DNA of 64,000 nucleotides, from assembly GCF_000003815.2 (NCBI RefSeq), contig NC_049979.1, positions 1,159,865-1,223,864 of the forward strand. Reading direction: 5' to 3'. The notes beneath the pieces were generated by a model. The model searched no databases and was not told the origin of the DNA. It saw only the letters and a list, made by a program, of their open reading frames with translations. The translations under genes were made by a program, and so were the position numbers. The DNA comes from Branchiostoma floridae (Eukaryota; Chordata; Leptocardii; Amphioxiformes; Branchiostomatidae). Of this stretch, positions 1 to 12,565 are shown in pieces; position 1 is the first letter of the stretch; every line of letters starts with the position of its first letter.

Positions 1-715
1 AAACAACGTGTTTGGTAGGTATTATCGCTTGAAGGTCATTCAGCACCAGGGACAAAGGCCGAAGCAACAAGTCAAACGGAAAACCTCGCAAACCTGAGTA
101 CAGTTTTCCTGATGACTTATACGTGCACACACACACATAATATGCAGTATTCACTGTACTGTCAACAAGATATGCGTGATGTATAGTGGAACACATGACA
201 GATTTCATAAAGTCCTCATGTAGAGGACACTTGACTGCACTGCCGCGAAATAAAACTATGTGTGCAGCTGCGACGCGCAAGATCTACCATCAACAATGGA
301 TAAGCCGAGCGTTCTTCCACACAAAGATAGCCTACAAAATAATTCAGTAGGTAGGGATAGAGATTCTCTTGACACTAGAGGTGAAATGGATGTATGAAAA
401 ATGGCTATACATACAAATGTACGCGTCCATATATAAACATAGGCCTGTACCCAATACAACGCAGTGTGGTATTGTACCGAAGCAACACTGCTTATACATA
501 AAAGTCACCACCTAAACTGAGAGTGTACCAATACGAAATTGTAAAAGCTACACAATAGACAATAGATGATCTCAAACTTTGAGAGAGGTAAATGTTTACC
601 AAAACCATGTTGGCGACCAGATATATACATATATAGGACTCATAAAATTCCTCAATAATTTCAGCGTTTCAAGTCCTTAGGGGATGAGATGATAGCGCTT
701 ACCAGTCGCGTTATA
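1..715. other. Non-coding, no gene recognised
   Basis: No supported gene; short open frames only. A CA-type tract lies near 123-140. Confidence 0.5.
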
Positions 716-852
716 GCAGGGTGTAGTCCCCGGTGTTCAATAGCTTCGTTCCAGCGAGGTAGCTTCCAGCACGCCCGGCAAGGAGCAGGGTGTAGTCCCC
801 GGTGTTCACCAGTTTCCTTACAGGGAGGTGGCCTCCAGCACGCCCGGTAACG
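716..852. repeat. 71-bp direct duplication
   Basis: GCAGGGTGTAGTCCCCGGTG followed by TTCA and then AGCACGCCCGG, present twice (from about 716 and 787) with moderate divergence in between. Confidence 0.75.
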
Positions 853-1779
853 AGACTATACAGACTGCATATGGAACATCCCATCGATGGTTTCAGCACT
901 GTAGAGACGAGATTGTAGCGTACTACTCTAGTTTGTGGCAACGTGAAGAATTGTATCCAATGCTCGAGCAGCACGTGCGGCGGTGAAACGGTGGAAAATC
1001 AGCCTTGTCAATCACGCGGACATTTATGTTATCTACAGATAACATCTCTTCACCATGTCACGTGACGTGTGGCGTTGGGCCTGGTGAGATTATATACATG
1101 GTAGCAGCCAAACCCGGAGGATTATGGTATGCTNNNNNNNNNNNNNNNNNNNNNNNNNNNNNNNNNNNNNNNNNNNNNNNNNNNNNNNNNNNNNNNNNNN
1201 NNNNNNNNNNNNNNNNNNNNNNNNNNNNNNNNNCATGTCGGCCTGGAACTTTTGAAAATCATGATGGTTTAGGATCAGGTAATAATTCTAAAAGACTACA
1301 CCAGACACACGCAAACAAGCAACTACATGGCATGTACACTTGAGTTCGGTCAAGCGACTTTTCATCATAGTTTTGCACGCGTGAGGCTGAACTCTCATTA
1401 CTACTTACGATGTGTCGACTCCCCTCTTGAAAATTGACCGCTAAAATTTACTAAGCAAACACTATACTTAAAGGTCTACCTGCTGGGCCGTATGTTACAT
1501 CTAAAAGAAATTATGTGCGCACCAAATTTACGAACGTCAAACAACTCGTTTCTCTTCCTACTCTCTCCCATCTGAGAGTACAGCTACTTCGATGTAGTTT
1601 AGACATCCAGGTAATAAGATATGCCAAAAAGCAATTACTCAAGCAACTGGATATGATTTGGAAACGGTCAAACGTTTCAACTGGTATCCACCAGTTTTCG
1701 TCAGTGATACTGGAGTGATCTGGAAGAAACAGCTACAATAGATCAGGTCACTGTCATTCATCTCTCTGACCAACCATAT

Positions 1780-2790
1780 CCATCGCACGCTGACTTCATC
1801 CAAGTCACCATATCATCTCAGTTGGAAATGTGAGTCCAACACAGTACACGTACAGAAGGCAAGATCTTAAATGATTCCATTGTTGTTACTGAACAACTGA
1901 ACAAAAGAGTTGCATGGCACGCTTGTGTCCGTTTCTAGCTGACGGATGTCCTCCCCTTGACCACAGCTCAATGTCATCTATCAATATGACCAATGACACT
2001 CATCGCTTAATACAAGTTTCCATGTCAGCCTATTGGAAATGTGAATCCAGCCCAGTACAAAGAGGGCTGGATGTTAAAAGCAATTCCAGTGTTGTTACAG
2101 TACTAAAGAGTTGGATGGCACACTTGTGTCCGTTTCCAGCTGACGGATGTCCTCCCCTTGACCACAGCTCAATGTCATCTATCAATATGACCAATGACAC
2201 TCATCGCTTAATACAAGTTTCCATGTCAGCCTATTGGAAATGTGAATCCAGCCCAGTACAAAGAGGGCTGGATGTTAAAAGCAATTCCAGTGTTGTTACA
2301 GTACTAAAGAGTTGGATGGCACACTTGTGTCCGTTTCCAGCTGACGGATGTCCTCCCCTTGACCACAGCTCAATGTCATCTATCAATATGACCAATGACA
2401 TTCATCGCTTAATACAAGTCTCCATGTCAGCCTATTGGAAATGTGAGTCCAGTCCAGTACAAAGAGGGCTGGATGTTAAGAAGAATTTCCAGTGTTGTTA
2501 CAGTACAAAAGACCTGCATGTCACGCTTGTGTCCGTCTCCAGCTGACGAATGTCCTCCCCTTGACCACAGCTCAATGTACGGTACAAAGAGGGTGGGATG
2601 TTAGAGAATTGAAGTGTTGTTACAGTACAAAAGTGTTGCATGACACGCTTGTGTCCGTCTCCAGCTGACGAATGTCCTCCCCTTGACCACAGCTCAATGT
2701 ACGGTACAAAGAGGGTGGGATGTTAGAGAATTGAAGTGTTGTTACACTACAAAAGTGTTGGATGGCACGCTTGTGTCCATGTCCAGCTGA
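1780..2790. repeat. 201-bp satellite with shorter 3' units
   Basis: Three near-identical 201-bp units (about 1914-2515) with TGGCACACTTGTGTCCGTTT, CAGCTCAATGTCATCTATCA and AGCCCAGTACAAAGAGGGCT. A diverged unit precedes them (about 1780-1913). Shorter deleted units of about 125 bp follow (2516-2790). Since 201 is a multiple of three, a 210-codon frame stays open; see findings. Confidence 0.9.
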
Positions 2791-2799
2791 CGAATGTCC

Positions 2800-4770
2800 T
2801 CCCCTTGACCGCGGCGACAGCGGCGTTCATCACGGCTGGATGAGCGGAATCCGGTGCCGCCGATGTCGCTTGGGTTACACCGCTGGGTCACACATAGACA
2901 GGGAAAGTCAATACTCAAGTCCAACAGCTATCAATTCTCCGTTAATCAGTATAGAATTGGGAATAGTGTGTAAGGAGGGCTTGCAAAGGATGACCACCAA
3001 GCCACAGAGGTGCTTAATTATTAGAAATAATTGTTAGAAAGTGACTATTCAAGTCCAACAGCCATCCATTTTAGTTTAGAAACTAACAGAGATGTCCGAA
3101 TGTCAAGAGGCATCAGTGTAAGATTGGGGAATAGTGTGCGAGGAAGGGTTGTTAAAGATGAAGAAGCCACAGAGATGGTACTTATGAAATGAGGCCATCA
3201 TGGTCGTGGTTGAAGAGTGACTATCCAAGTTCAGCAACTATCCATTTCGTTTCAAACGGACAAAAAGGGTTTTTAAAAAAAGGCTAAGATTACGTGTCCA
3301 GAAGCGAGAGATAGTATGCACAGATGGTACGGGAGGCTTGAAAAGAATGAAAAAGTCATTAGAGCGTTGCTTTTGACAAGTTCAGCTGCAGGCAGTTCTA
3401 GGTTAAGCCGGGTTTTTGTTGAGTTGATCCGGTAACATGATTCTGGTTCTGCTAGGGCGACCCTGGCGGCCCATCAGCTTTAGAACTGTGGCTTTGACGT
3501 ATGGGCAAACAAGTGCATATACATCTTCATTCTGGCTGAATGTAATGTACAAATGCACCGAGACATGTATTGTCCACATACGAAACGAATCAGCAGAGTT
3601 ACATGGAAAATTCACGAGGTATGTGATAATGGTTTGAGGTTCATTTCCCCGGCTTTTGTCTTGTGTTGTGATCAAACTTCTCATTAAAACGCTGTATGAC
3701 CGCATTTAAAACAGCACGTGGTGGGAAGCATGATGAATACTTATATATATACACAACATATCATGTCCGTGTGTTCAAATCCCCTTAATCTGCCCTATGT
3801 TGTGTAAGAATGATTATCATAAATGTATTTCTCTCGTTGCTTTGACAGCCTTTGGCAAATGGCTATGAAGAAGGCCGAACGAAAATTATCTGTCAGGAAA
3901 TCCCCCTGGCGAACTCTTCCCTTCCGCTCCAATAGTTAATACATTTTAATCAGCCCCATGCTACATTCAGATCCAATCTTTTCTGCTGCAGGAAATGAAC
4001 AGGAAATTATCCTGCCCTTCCTGTGAACGCAGGGCCATTTCTGTTCTGTTCCGTTACTGCCACCCTCCTGGTTACGTCCACAGGATTAGCCAGACTCTAA
4101 AGCTAACAGACTCGTTGGGTTGATGAAAAACGCTTTGAAAATTGTCCAAGAGGGTGAATGATTTTTGCCGATATGAACGGGATTGACTAAGCCTACCCTG
4201 GAGCCATCTTTTTGTTGATACGCAGGGGCATTGAACAGAAAGGTGCTTGTTCAAAGCCATTGCCTAGTCTCACCTGTAAGCCTTGGTTTCCTGGAAAAAT
4301 TAACCAAATCGGGTGAATCACTGAATCATTTGCCACATGAGTTAGCCTGCGATAGAGTTTCATGTTAGCAACCCAGGAGTCTGTGGGGGGGCTTAAATGG
4401 GACTCTAATAGACTAAAAGTAGTCAAAATTAAAGTCGACTACCGGCAACTACTCTGGTAAATTATCAACCCTATTTGGCTAATATATATTATTCTGTTAG
4501 CACGCAAATGTGCGCCTGGCAGAGCCAGAGGATTATCCTACAACAGGCGCCTTTCTCGTCCAATCCATTTCCCCGGGTATCATCGCAAACATGGCTCCGG
4601 GCTGCGTTTAGTCAATCAAGTCCATATCGGTGCAGTTCGTCTCGTTATGACATGATATCAGCACGAGGGTAATGACATATAGAGTTATTGGGTTATTACC
4701 CGACGGTTTCCACACAAAGCCGCGAGGTGTTGGTATCTTTGTGATGGATTTGTTTCCGTTAAGCCCAAAC
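2800..4770. other. Non-coding stretch
   Basis: 2890-3260 has two loosely related segments around AAGTCCAACAGC(T/C)ATC (about 2918, 3053), probably decayed satellite. I see nothing else that I can name. Confidence 0.45.
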
Positions 4771-4957
4771 TGACAGTACGTAACGTACGCTGTAGATAAG
4801 CAGACAGTATATGTAACGCACACTTTGGATAAGCTGACAGTACGTAACGTACGCTGTATATAAGCTGACAGTACGTAACGTACGCTGTAGATACGATGAC
4901 AGTACGTAAAGTACGCTCTAGATAAGCTGGCAGTACGTAACGTACGCTGTAGATAAG
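4771..4957. repeat. 31-bp tandem repeat, 6 units
   Basis: Unit GCTGACAGTACGTAACGTAC then GCTGTAGATAA. The core GTACGTAACGTAC is nearly palindromic. The second unit is the most diverged. Confidence 0.9.
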
Positions 4958-5122
4958 ATTAAATGAAGAGCGACAATTTGACGAGACGTTGTATTCGTGT
5001 CGTTACAAATCAATCATGGGTTGACGGCTCCTGTAGTGAGGAGGCGGTCAGCTGTAGGCCAAGTGTTGCTACAAGCACTCTGGCTACGGCCGGGGTTTTC
5101 CATCACTTATATATATACTCCT

Positions 5123-5182
5123 AGCTGGTGTGTTACGAAAGAGGCCCGTTATACCGGATATATAGATACGGGTACAGATAGT
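5123..5182 (+). repeat. Short interspersed element, copy 3 (partial)
   Basis: Matches only the 3' half of the elements at 47.8 and 54.6 kb: AGCTGGTGTGTTACG, then GTTATACCGGATATATAGA and a GATACGGGTACAGATA tail. Confidence 0.5.
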
Positions 5183-6580
5183 TGGTTTTCACCCGTTCAC
5201 CATCTGCAAGTATCTGCAAGTACCGGCAAATTATTGAACCTATTTAGCCAATTTATACAGTTCCAGCTAATCAGGGTGTCTGGTAAAAACTACCGGGCTT
5301 TCTGTCACACATAAATAGACTGGTTTCCAGCGGATGATGTACCGTTACCAGGTAGGAATTAAGCCTATCCAAAACAAGCGTTTCAATATTGCTGTTGTAT
5401 GGCTTATCACATGTTTACATGCTGTTGTTGAAGAGGTTGTTGTTGATATGGTATAACCTGCTGGAGACAGGTCGCTTCATGGTTAGTCATTCAAATCCAA
5501 AAGTTTCATGAAATCCAAACCTGACCTGCGGCTGTATCTATAGGAACCCACAAATAATCAAACAATATTTGAGTGATTTGAATACGATGACCTATGATCA
5601 CGATACTCCGGTGATAAAGCAGAGAAGATAGGACCTGTATAACGAAAATGAAACAGTTTGTCACGCTGACACGTCTGAACGTCTGCTATTCACACGCAGC
5701 CATCCGTGTCCGATGCCAATCGATTCCCCGTTTCCTCCAGTCGGAACAAAAGCGGCCGCCTTGTTACCGCGTAAATCTGCCAAAACCACCACACAACCGA
5801 CAGTAAAACTCTCGGCAGGTACCCGGACAGTGTTAGAGGTGAGAAAGTGAAAGTAGTTCAAGTTCAGAGGGGAGGAACAGATCCCCTAATCGGCGGGTCT
5901 CCGGCAGCCCTCCCCGCTGGGTGCGGACGGGTTCACTGCCGACTGGAGACCCACACAGATCGTAAACACACTGATGCGGCGGGATTTCATTAGGTAGATT
6001 GCGTTTTATGAGTTTTGCGGTTAATTGTAAAATTGAATTCCGTCATGGATTTGAATCGCCTGATGTGCCACGTAGAGTCAAAGGGATCAGCAGAAAACAT
6101 AAAACAGTTGGTAACTCCAGAATACTGATTCTGCATGCAGCCTATATAATAGTTTTTCATCATACAGGTTGACCGTATGGAACTACTTTTACCCCAAGCT
6201 CAACCCAGAAGGCGTTTCCCGAAGAGAACACCTTTCTGGCGATCGCGACCTTGAATTTTCAACAAAGCAATACCTCATCAGCTACGTCAAATACTAGTAG
6301 CAATGATACCTGGATGACACATAGTCATATAACCGTTACACATACATGTGCATGCCATTCTGCAATCATCTCAAAGGGACCTATATATATGCTACCAACA
6401 TGATAATTTTACCACCTTTTAATGTTTCAAGGCGCTGAATGATATAACTTTAACTTGTTCGTTACAATGTGGACAAAATAAAGGGCAGCATGCATGTGAA
6501 ACTCAACTGAAAGAAGAATCAATGCTTTGTTGATGTCCGAGCTGCTCCCAGCAGACGCGCCGGGACGTTGATGATGATTT

Positions 6581-6590
6581 TGATTGACAG
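6581..6590 (+). promoter_or_regulatory. PBX-MEIS composite site (sequence match only)
   Basis: TGATTGACAG is the known composite site for PBX-MEIS/PREP homeodomain pairs. It lies in an otherwise unexplained non-repetitive stretch. A single 10-bp match is weak evidence. Confidence 0.3.
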
Positions 6591-7417
6591 GTGACCCAGA
6601 CGACAAGTGCGCACCCAGACTGCCCGACGATGTAAATCAGCCTCCAATTGACCCAGATTCTCCCCAGATGACCACTTTACTTACCTACACGGGAGCGCTG
6701 AGGAGAAGAGGCGCCCGCTGTGATTTCAAATGGGGCCATTACCGCACGGCGCGAGGCTAACAGCCGCTTCAGCTGGACACTGTGGTTATAATCATCATCG
6801 TTTTGTTCCCTACTACACTAGACTCTTCCGGGAGTCGTACAAACATAGCCTTCAGCTACTCTGCAAGCAGAGGTTAGGCTTCGGCTGTTTTTTTTTTGAC
6901 ATTTTTATGCGTTTTCATCGGGCGAAAATACACAAAACACGTCAAAACCAAGCCGGAGCCGGAGTGATGAGTAGCGAAACAATACAACAACATTCAAATG
7001 GAGGAAATCATGATGTGGTGGGCATAACTCTTGCATCTCCTTGTCTTCTTTTATCAGCAAACTATACATGTGTGTGGTTAAAATCAGCAGGGCTGTGATC
7101 CTCACTAGAATCTACCGGGGACGTACAAATATAGCCTCCACCATGCCTTCCTATGGGCATATGGATCGCACAAATAGGCAAAACGGTGAAATATAAGTGA
7201 CCAGGAGACTCTGCAGAGTAGCTAATTCCCTCGATCGCCGCGTCACGAAACAGCATAGAGAACGTAGTGATGGGGTGAATATATCTCTTGCATCTCCTTG
7301 TCTTCTTTCATCAGCAAATTATACATGTATGTGAGCGAATGAAAATATTCTTTTGATGTGCCAATTAATTCTTATTACATTACCAGCAGACTTGCTGATT
7401 TGATTATTGCCGTATTG

Positions 7418-7452
7418 TCGTAGTTCGTTCGTAGTTCGTTCGTAGTTCGTAG
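7418..7452. repeat. GTAGTTCGTTC microsatellite-like repeat
   Basis: Three tandem copies of an 11-bp unit. A separate near-exact pair, CGCCGTAAACTGGGCCGGG, lies at 7634-7675. Open frames across this stretch are not supported by anything else. Confidence 0.7.
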
Positions 7453-8118
7453 GCCTGACTCGACTGTAGTTCTTGTAAAGGCCGTTGATAGATGAGAGCG
7501 GACTGGAAGTTCACGCTTATTAATAGTTCCTGGCCGTGATATCCGGGCAGCTTTGTCGTAATGAATCGGCCAGGTCGTAAAACAAGAGGCACTCTGGCTT
7601 GTCCACCTCCCTACGAGCTGTGCTGACCCCCATCGCCGTAAACTGGGCCGGGTTCGCCGTAAACTGGGCCGGGAGGACGTCTTCTGGCGTTGCCACAAGA
7701 AACGCCTCTTGCAACGCCGTGTCCACCACCTATCCACTGACGCCTTACTCAAACCCTAATCCACAATCCGTCACTAAGTAGTCCTCCTTCCGCCACCAGA
7801 AAACTTTTGGGAAGAGATGTATCCAACTTTCCTTCTCCTAACCTATATGCAATAGCAAGCTTGAATAATGCAGAAGTCTCCGCCCTTCCGCGCGCCTAAT
7901 AACGCTCCGGCTGTGATTAATGTGGCGGCGCGGCGGGTACAGGCGGACCGGCCGATGACTCTGCCGCGATGCGTTCGGTGGAAGCAATTATGTTGCTCGC
8001 CGGAGCGAATTAAGAGGGCGGTGACGACGCTTGGCGCTGATGATGGCTTTAATAACGTGTGACGCCGACGGCTGACAGGCTACAATATATTCTGTCATCG
8101 AGGGAGACGGGAAGAAGC

Positions 8119-8357
8119 TAGCCTCCGTTGCAGTCTTCGAACGGGTCGGTTTTTATTGGGGGGGGGGGGGGGGGTCAACGTTTGCTAGGTTCTCTCGTCG
8201 AAACGGGGGGAAACTCCCTTCCACGGCAAACTCCCTTCCACAGCAAACTCCCTTCCTCGGCAAACTCCCTTTTCCGGCAGAAGAGCACCTATCCAACGTT
8301 GACAATCGCGAACCAGTGGCACCCCCCCCCCCCGTTAGAAGACTGCAACGGAGGCTA
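8119..8357. mobile_element. MITE with TAG...CTA ends and 9-bp target duplication
   Basis: 239 bp. The terminal repeat TAGCCTCCGTTGCAGTCTTC is matched at the right end by its reverse complement, with one mismatch over about 27 bp. Target duplication GGAAGAAGC at 8110-8118 and 8358-8366. Inside: a poly-G run, four copies of a 17-bp CTCCCTTCC-type subrepeat, and a poly-C run. Confidence 0.9.
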
Positions 8358-9009
8358 GGAAGAAGCGAGGTCGCCCCACTTCCTTTTTACTTTGTGACTG
8401 CATAATAGTTAAGGATGTTGATGTGTAATATGGCTGTTCTATACACATCATGTAAGTCCCCCATCGATAGTACAGGCACGGCTACAGGTAATACCTGCAT
8501 TAAGGGCGATTTAGAAGTTACTTAAGCAGACCTACTTAGAATAAGCACATTAGGAAAGTCACTTGCTTCACGACTAGAATTCGCAACGGATTACATCACA
8601 CTAGTCTGGCGTATGTAGTGAGAAGCTGCCATTCTGCTACCAAAATTACTATATGTGAGGATACTGCGGTCGGAAAATAACATTTTTACCATCGCCATTT
8701 CTGTTGGATAGGCCAAGGAGGTTAAAAAGGAGGCTATGCTCGTATGCTCACAAAAGAAGGAGAATCAGACACAACTTTACATTTGTTTTCCAAATGAGCT
8801 GGAAAACATTACTCAAAGACAAACAAAGAAAAAGTGCAGAATGAAGTTAGCTATGATTAGAACCATGGATTAGAATCTTTTCATAAAATGCGCAGTTTTA
8901 TGCAGCATATTCAGCGCTTAAGGCGTTTGAAAATGTTCAACTTGACAAAACCAGCCAACACCGGGTGCCCACGAAGCTGGTTTCTTCCATAGAAGGTCGG
9001 TTATGTCCG

Positions 9010-9850
9010 TTATAACTTAGAGGGTATATACAGATAAGCGCAGATACAGCTGCTGCAGATACGTGCAGATACAGATACGTATAAACAGATAAAGGTAAAT
9101 GCAAAGACAGGCAGGTGCAAATACAGAAGGGGAGGATACTGGCACATGCAGTTACATGTAGATGCAGATACGGGCAGATACAGATACGTATAAGCAGATA
9201 AAGGTAAATGGTGCAAGTACAGGTTGGTACAGGTTCTTCTTCTTCTCCTTCCGATTATGTCCATCTGCCAACAGATTGGCAATAATTGACATCTCTCAGG
9301 TCAAAGGTCGCCACTAATCAGTAGGCTAAATCGAAGAGAGAGTACAGGCCACCTTTTAGGTAAAAGTGGCCAAGGACGGGGAATCGATGATGTCTTTGGG
9401 CAGAGAGTTCCATTCGCGGATAGTCCGTGGGAAGAATGAATTGAGTCTGTAGTTAGTACGGCAGGGAATGTGTTGGAGCTGTTGGTTATGGCCTCTCCGG
9501 CTTCTGTGCACGTTGTTGTAGGGCAGGGGCTTTAAGGCTACGCATCGCACGCTGGTGCAAATACAGAAGGGGAGGATACTGGCAGATGCAGTTACAGGTA
9601 GATGCAGATACGGGCAGATACGGATAAAGGCAGGTACAGATACAGGCATAGTGGTGGCGTGAATATAAGTTCCCAACTTGAGTTCGCCATCACTATGTCT
9701 GTCTTTTATGTCTTATTTGTCTGAATAAAAAAGAAAATATACAGGCAGCTACAAATATTGGTGTATACAAGTACAGGCAGATACAAATATGGGCGGAACC
9801 ATATACAGGCAGATCAGCTGAGGCAGATACAAATATGTGTAGAAACCGAT
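9010..9850. repeat. CAGATA-type hexanucleotide-rich simple repeat (interrupted)
   Basis: Irregular runs of GCAGATACAGATACG, GGCAGATAC and similar, split by the LINE remnant at 9356-9545. Two near-identical 60-base segments (about 9113-9180 and 9550-9620) suggest local duplication. All open frames here (poor in complexity, rich in Tyr/Leu/Cys) follow the repeat. Confidence 0.7.
9356..9545 (-). mobile_element. LINE ORF2 C-terminal remnant
   Basis: The minus-strand frame reads LKPLPYNNVHRSRRGHNQQL, then IPCRTNYRLNSFFPRTIREW, then NSLPKDI. This is a common C-terminal end of non-LTR retrotransposon polyproteins in invertebrates. Only about 60 residues remain. CAGATA-rich simple repeats lie on both sides (9010-9240 and 9560-9850). 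Confidence 0.75.
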
Positions 9851-10078
9851 ACAGGTCTGTTGATGGTGGTACATCAACAAATACCAGGTATGCACATTCC
9901 AGGAGATAGTACGTCAGATTATTACTGACAATCATTTTCATATGGCAATCCCATGAGACACGCGCAGTATGCACCACTTCTTCACAAAAACACCACAGAG
10001 AGATTTGTTCTGTTGTAAGAATCTCATCCCTAAGAATTTGTCCCAAACCCTACGACTCTTCCTGTCTCGATCTTGATA

Positions 10079-10266
10079 TAGTCTCTACCAGACTCCGGAT
10101 CGCTGGAAAAAATCGTAGAAATGGAACAAATAGAGAGGAATATAACCGGCCAGGGAACAGCTCGCGATCCTGTTGCCTAGCCGGCTATATTCCTCTGGCC
10201 GGCATACTCCTCTATTTTTACCATTTCTACGATTTTTTCCAGCGACTCGGAGTCTGGTAGAGACTA
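10079..10266. mobile_element. Hairpin MITE with TAG...CTA ends and 9-bp target duplication
   Basis: 188 bp, nearly all inverted repeat: TAGTCTCTACCAGACTCC at each end, then CGCTGGAAAAAATCGTAGAA and its complement. Target duplication ATCTTGATA at 10070-10078 and 10267-10275. No coding potential. Confidence 0.93.
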
Positions 10267-10489
10267 ATCTTGATAGACAGTGTCACGATGACTGCACGTT
10301 TGTCTGTATCGTAAAGTGTGCGGTTTGTCTGTATCGTAAAATCGCTCTATATGATCATTTTATGCAGCATCAAAATCCCATTTAGGCGTCCAATAACACG
10401 GGACGGTAATGAAATCCCCGTGATAATGCGTACTTTATGAGATCCCGGCCGTAAAATCACATTTAACCGCGACGTGGCAGCAACAAGCC

Positions 10490-11575
10490 TGGGGAGGATC
10501 AGACAGATGCAATTTTTGTTTTTGGCACTGTTTTGTCCTCTTGTTGCACGTGGTAGGGTTGGTATGTTCTTAAAATTTCGTGCTCCCGTGGCATCGAGAA
10601 GTCCTGAAACATGAGGCAGCAACAAGCCTTGGGAGGATCATACAGACACGTCACTTGGTTACAGATAACATTTTTAGAAAGCTGTAATTCTTGGTTTTGG
10701 CAGTCTGTTTTGTCCTCTTGTAGTACTTGGTGGGGTCGGTATGTTTCAAAATTTCGTGCTCCCGCGGCATCGAGAAAATTGAGAGTTTAGTCCTGAAACA
10801 TGAGACAGCAACAAGCCTTGGGAGGATCATACAGACACTTTACTTGGTTACAGATACCATTAGTTTTAGAAAGCTTAAAATCTTGTATTTGACACTGTTT
10901 TGTCCTCTTGTTGTACGTGGTGGGGTGGGTATATTCTTAAACTTTCGTGCTCCCGTGGCATCGAGAAAACTGAGAGTTTAGTCCTGAAACATGAGACAGC
11001 AACAAGCCTTGGGAGGATCATACAGACACTTTACTTGGTTACAGATACCATTAGTTTTAGAAAGCTTAAAATCTTGTATTTGACACTGTTTTGTCCTCTT
11101 GTTGTACGTGGTGGGGTGGGTATATTCTTAAACTTTCGTGCTCCCATGGCATCGAGAAAACTGAGAGTTTAGTCCTGAAACATGAGACAGCAAGAAGCCT
11201 TGGGAGGATCATACAGACACTTTACTTGGTTACAGATACCATTAGTTTTAGAAAGCTTAAAATCTTGTATTTGACACTGTTTTGTCCTCTTGTTGTACGT
11301 GGTGGGGTCGGCATGTTCTTAAAATTTCGTGCTCCCGTGGCATCGAGAAAATTGAAAGTTTAGTCCTGAAACATGAGACAGCAACAAGCCTGGGGAGGAT
11401 CATACAGACAGTTCACGTGGTTACAGATAACATTTTTAGAAAGCTGCAGTTTTTGACACTTTTTGTCTTCTTGTAGTACGTGGTGGGGTCGACATGTTCT
11501 TATAATTCCGTGCTCCCGTGGTATCGAGAAGACTGAAAATGTAGTCCTGAAACAAGCTTACCAGAGCATTTTGCC
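10490..11575. repeat. 191-bp satellite, 6 units
   Basis: Units with TTTTGTCCTCTTGTTGTACG, CGTGCTCCCGTGGCATCGAG and CAACAAGCCTTGGGAGGATC. Exact 191-bp spacing for the three central units (10895, 11086, 11277); the outer units are shorter (175, 182). Central units are nearly identical and outer ones diverged. Confidence 0.93.
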
Positions 11576-12565
11576 CTATAGTTATAACACCGTAAGCATT
11601 AAATAAGCTGACATTGTCAAACCGAGTTGGGATCTCTCTGTGCGTGAATTTGGCTCCTGGCACTCGCGACTCTAACGCTATAAACGTATTCTGTCATATC
11701 CGAAGCATCGCATCAGCAGCTCGGAGCGTCTGTGTCATCAAAGCTGACAGCATGTTTATGCAGAACCGCTCACAGATAATCTCCGCACAGTACTGACGAT
11801 CCCCTGACACGTGCGGGCGGATCAAAACAAGTCGGCACGGGTGAGTCTGGAGTACGTTTGGACGTCCTGGAAAATGTTGCTGCAGCGTTTTCACCGGTTT
11901 GCGGGTTTGGTGACGATTGAAAGGAGATGTCTTGTGACTCTTGGGGTTTTTGCTTACAGAGACCGTTTCTACTTCAATTAATCTTGATGTTCCACAGCGT
12001 ATACTTTAGTAGAAATACTACCAGGAGTCTACATTTTCCCCACACTACGCAACCGCCTTAGTGACCGGGGGTGACCATGGTATCTGTGCATCATCATCTT
12101 CGTATGCTGACTCTTCTTTCAATAACACTCAAGTGGAAAACAAACAAACAAACAAAAAGCGCGCAAAGTCGAGAGCTGACTAAACAAGAGAAGGCTGAGT
12201 TTTCCCCCAAACATTTTAGTAGCAAGCTTACAATCTGAGAATATCTGCGTTTTTTTTTCAAAACCAAAAGGATTATTAAAAAAAAGCAAATTGCTTTAAG
12301 TTTATGGTTTAAACATGGTTTATAGAAAAGATATCGTGATGGCGCATGAACCCACATCCAAAATTGACCCAGTTCCGCCTGNNNNNNNNNNNNNNNNNNN
12401 NNNNNNNNNNNNNNNNNNNNNNNNNNNNNNNNNNNNNNNNNNNNNNNNNNNNNNNNNNNNNNNNNNNNNNNNNNNNNNNNNNNNNNNNNNNNNNNNNNNN
12501 NNNNNNNNNNNNNNNNNNNNNNNNNNNNNNNNNNNNNNNNNNNNNNNNNNNNNNNNNNNNNNNNN

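Larger units (their letters stand above)
4960..8100. other. Mostly single-copy-looking non-coding DNA
   Basis: Apart from the SINE-like fragment at 5123, the PBX-MEIS match at 6581 and small tandem repeats at 7.4-7.7 kb, I see no gene. 7030-7060 and 7285-7310 share CTTGCATCTCCTTGTCTTCT, a small duplication. 7880-8060 is CpG-rich. Confidence 0.45.

Noticed and set aside
7375-7752. 125-codon minus-strand frame
   Set aside because: It runs over GTAGTTCGTTC and CGCCGTAAACTGGGCCGGG repeats; three overlapping frames are open, so it is a composition effect.
10727-11476. Repeated 84-90 residue frames in the 191-bp array
   Set aside because: 191 is not a multiple of three, so each frame restarts per unit; they are by-products of the satellite.
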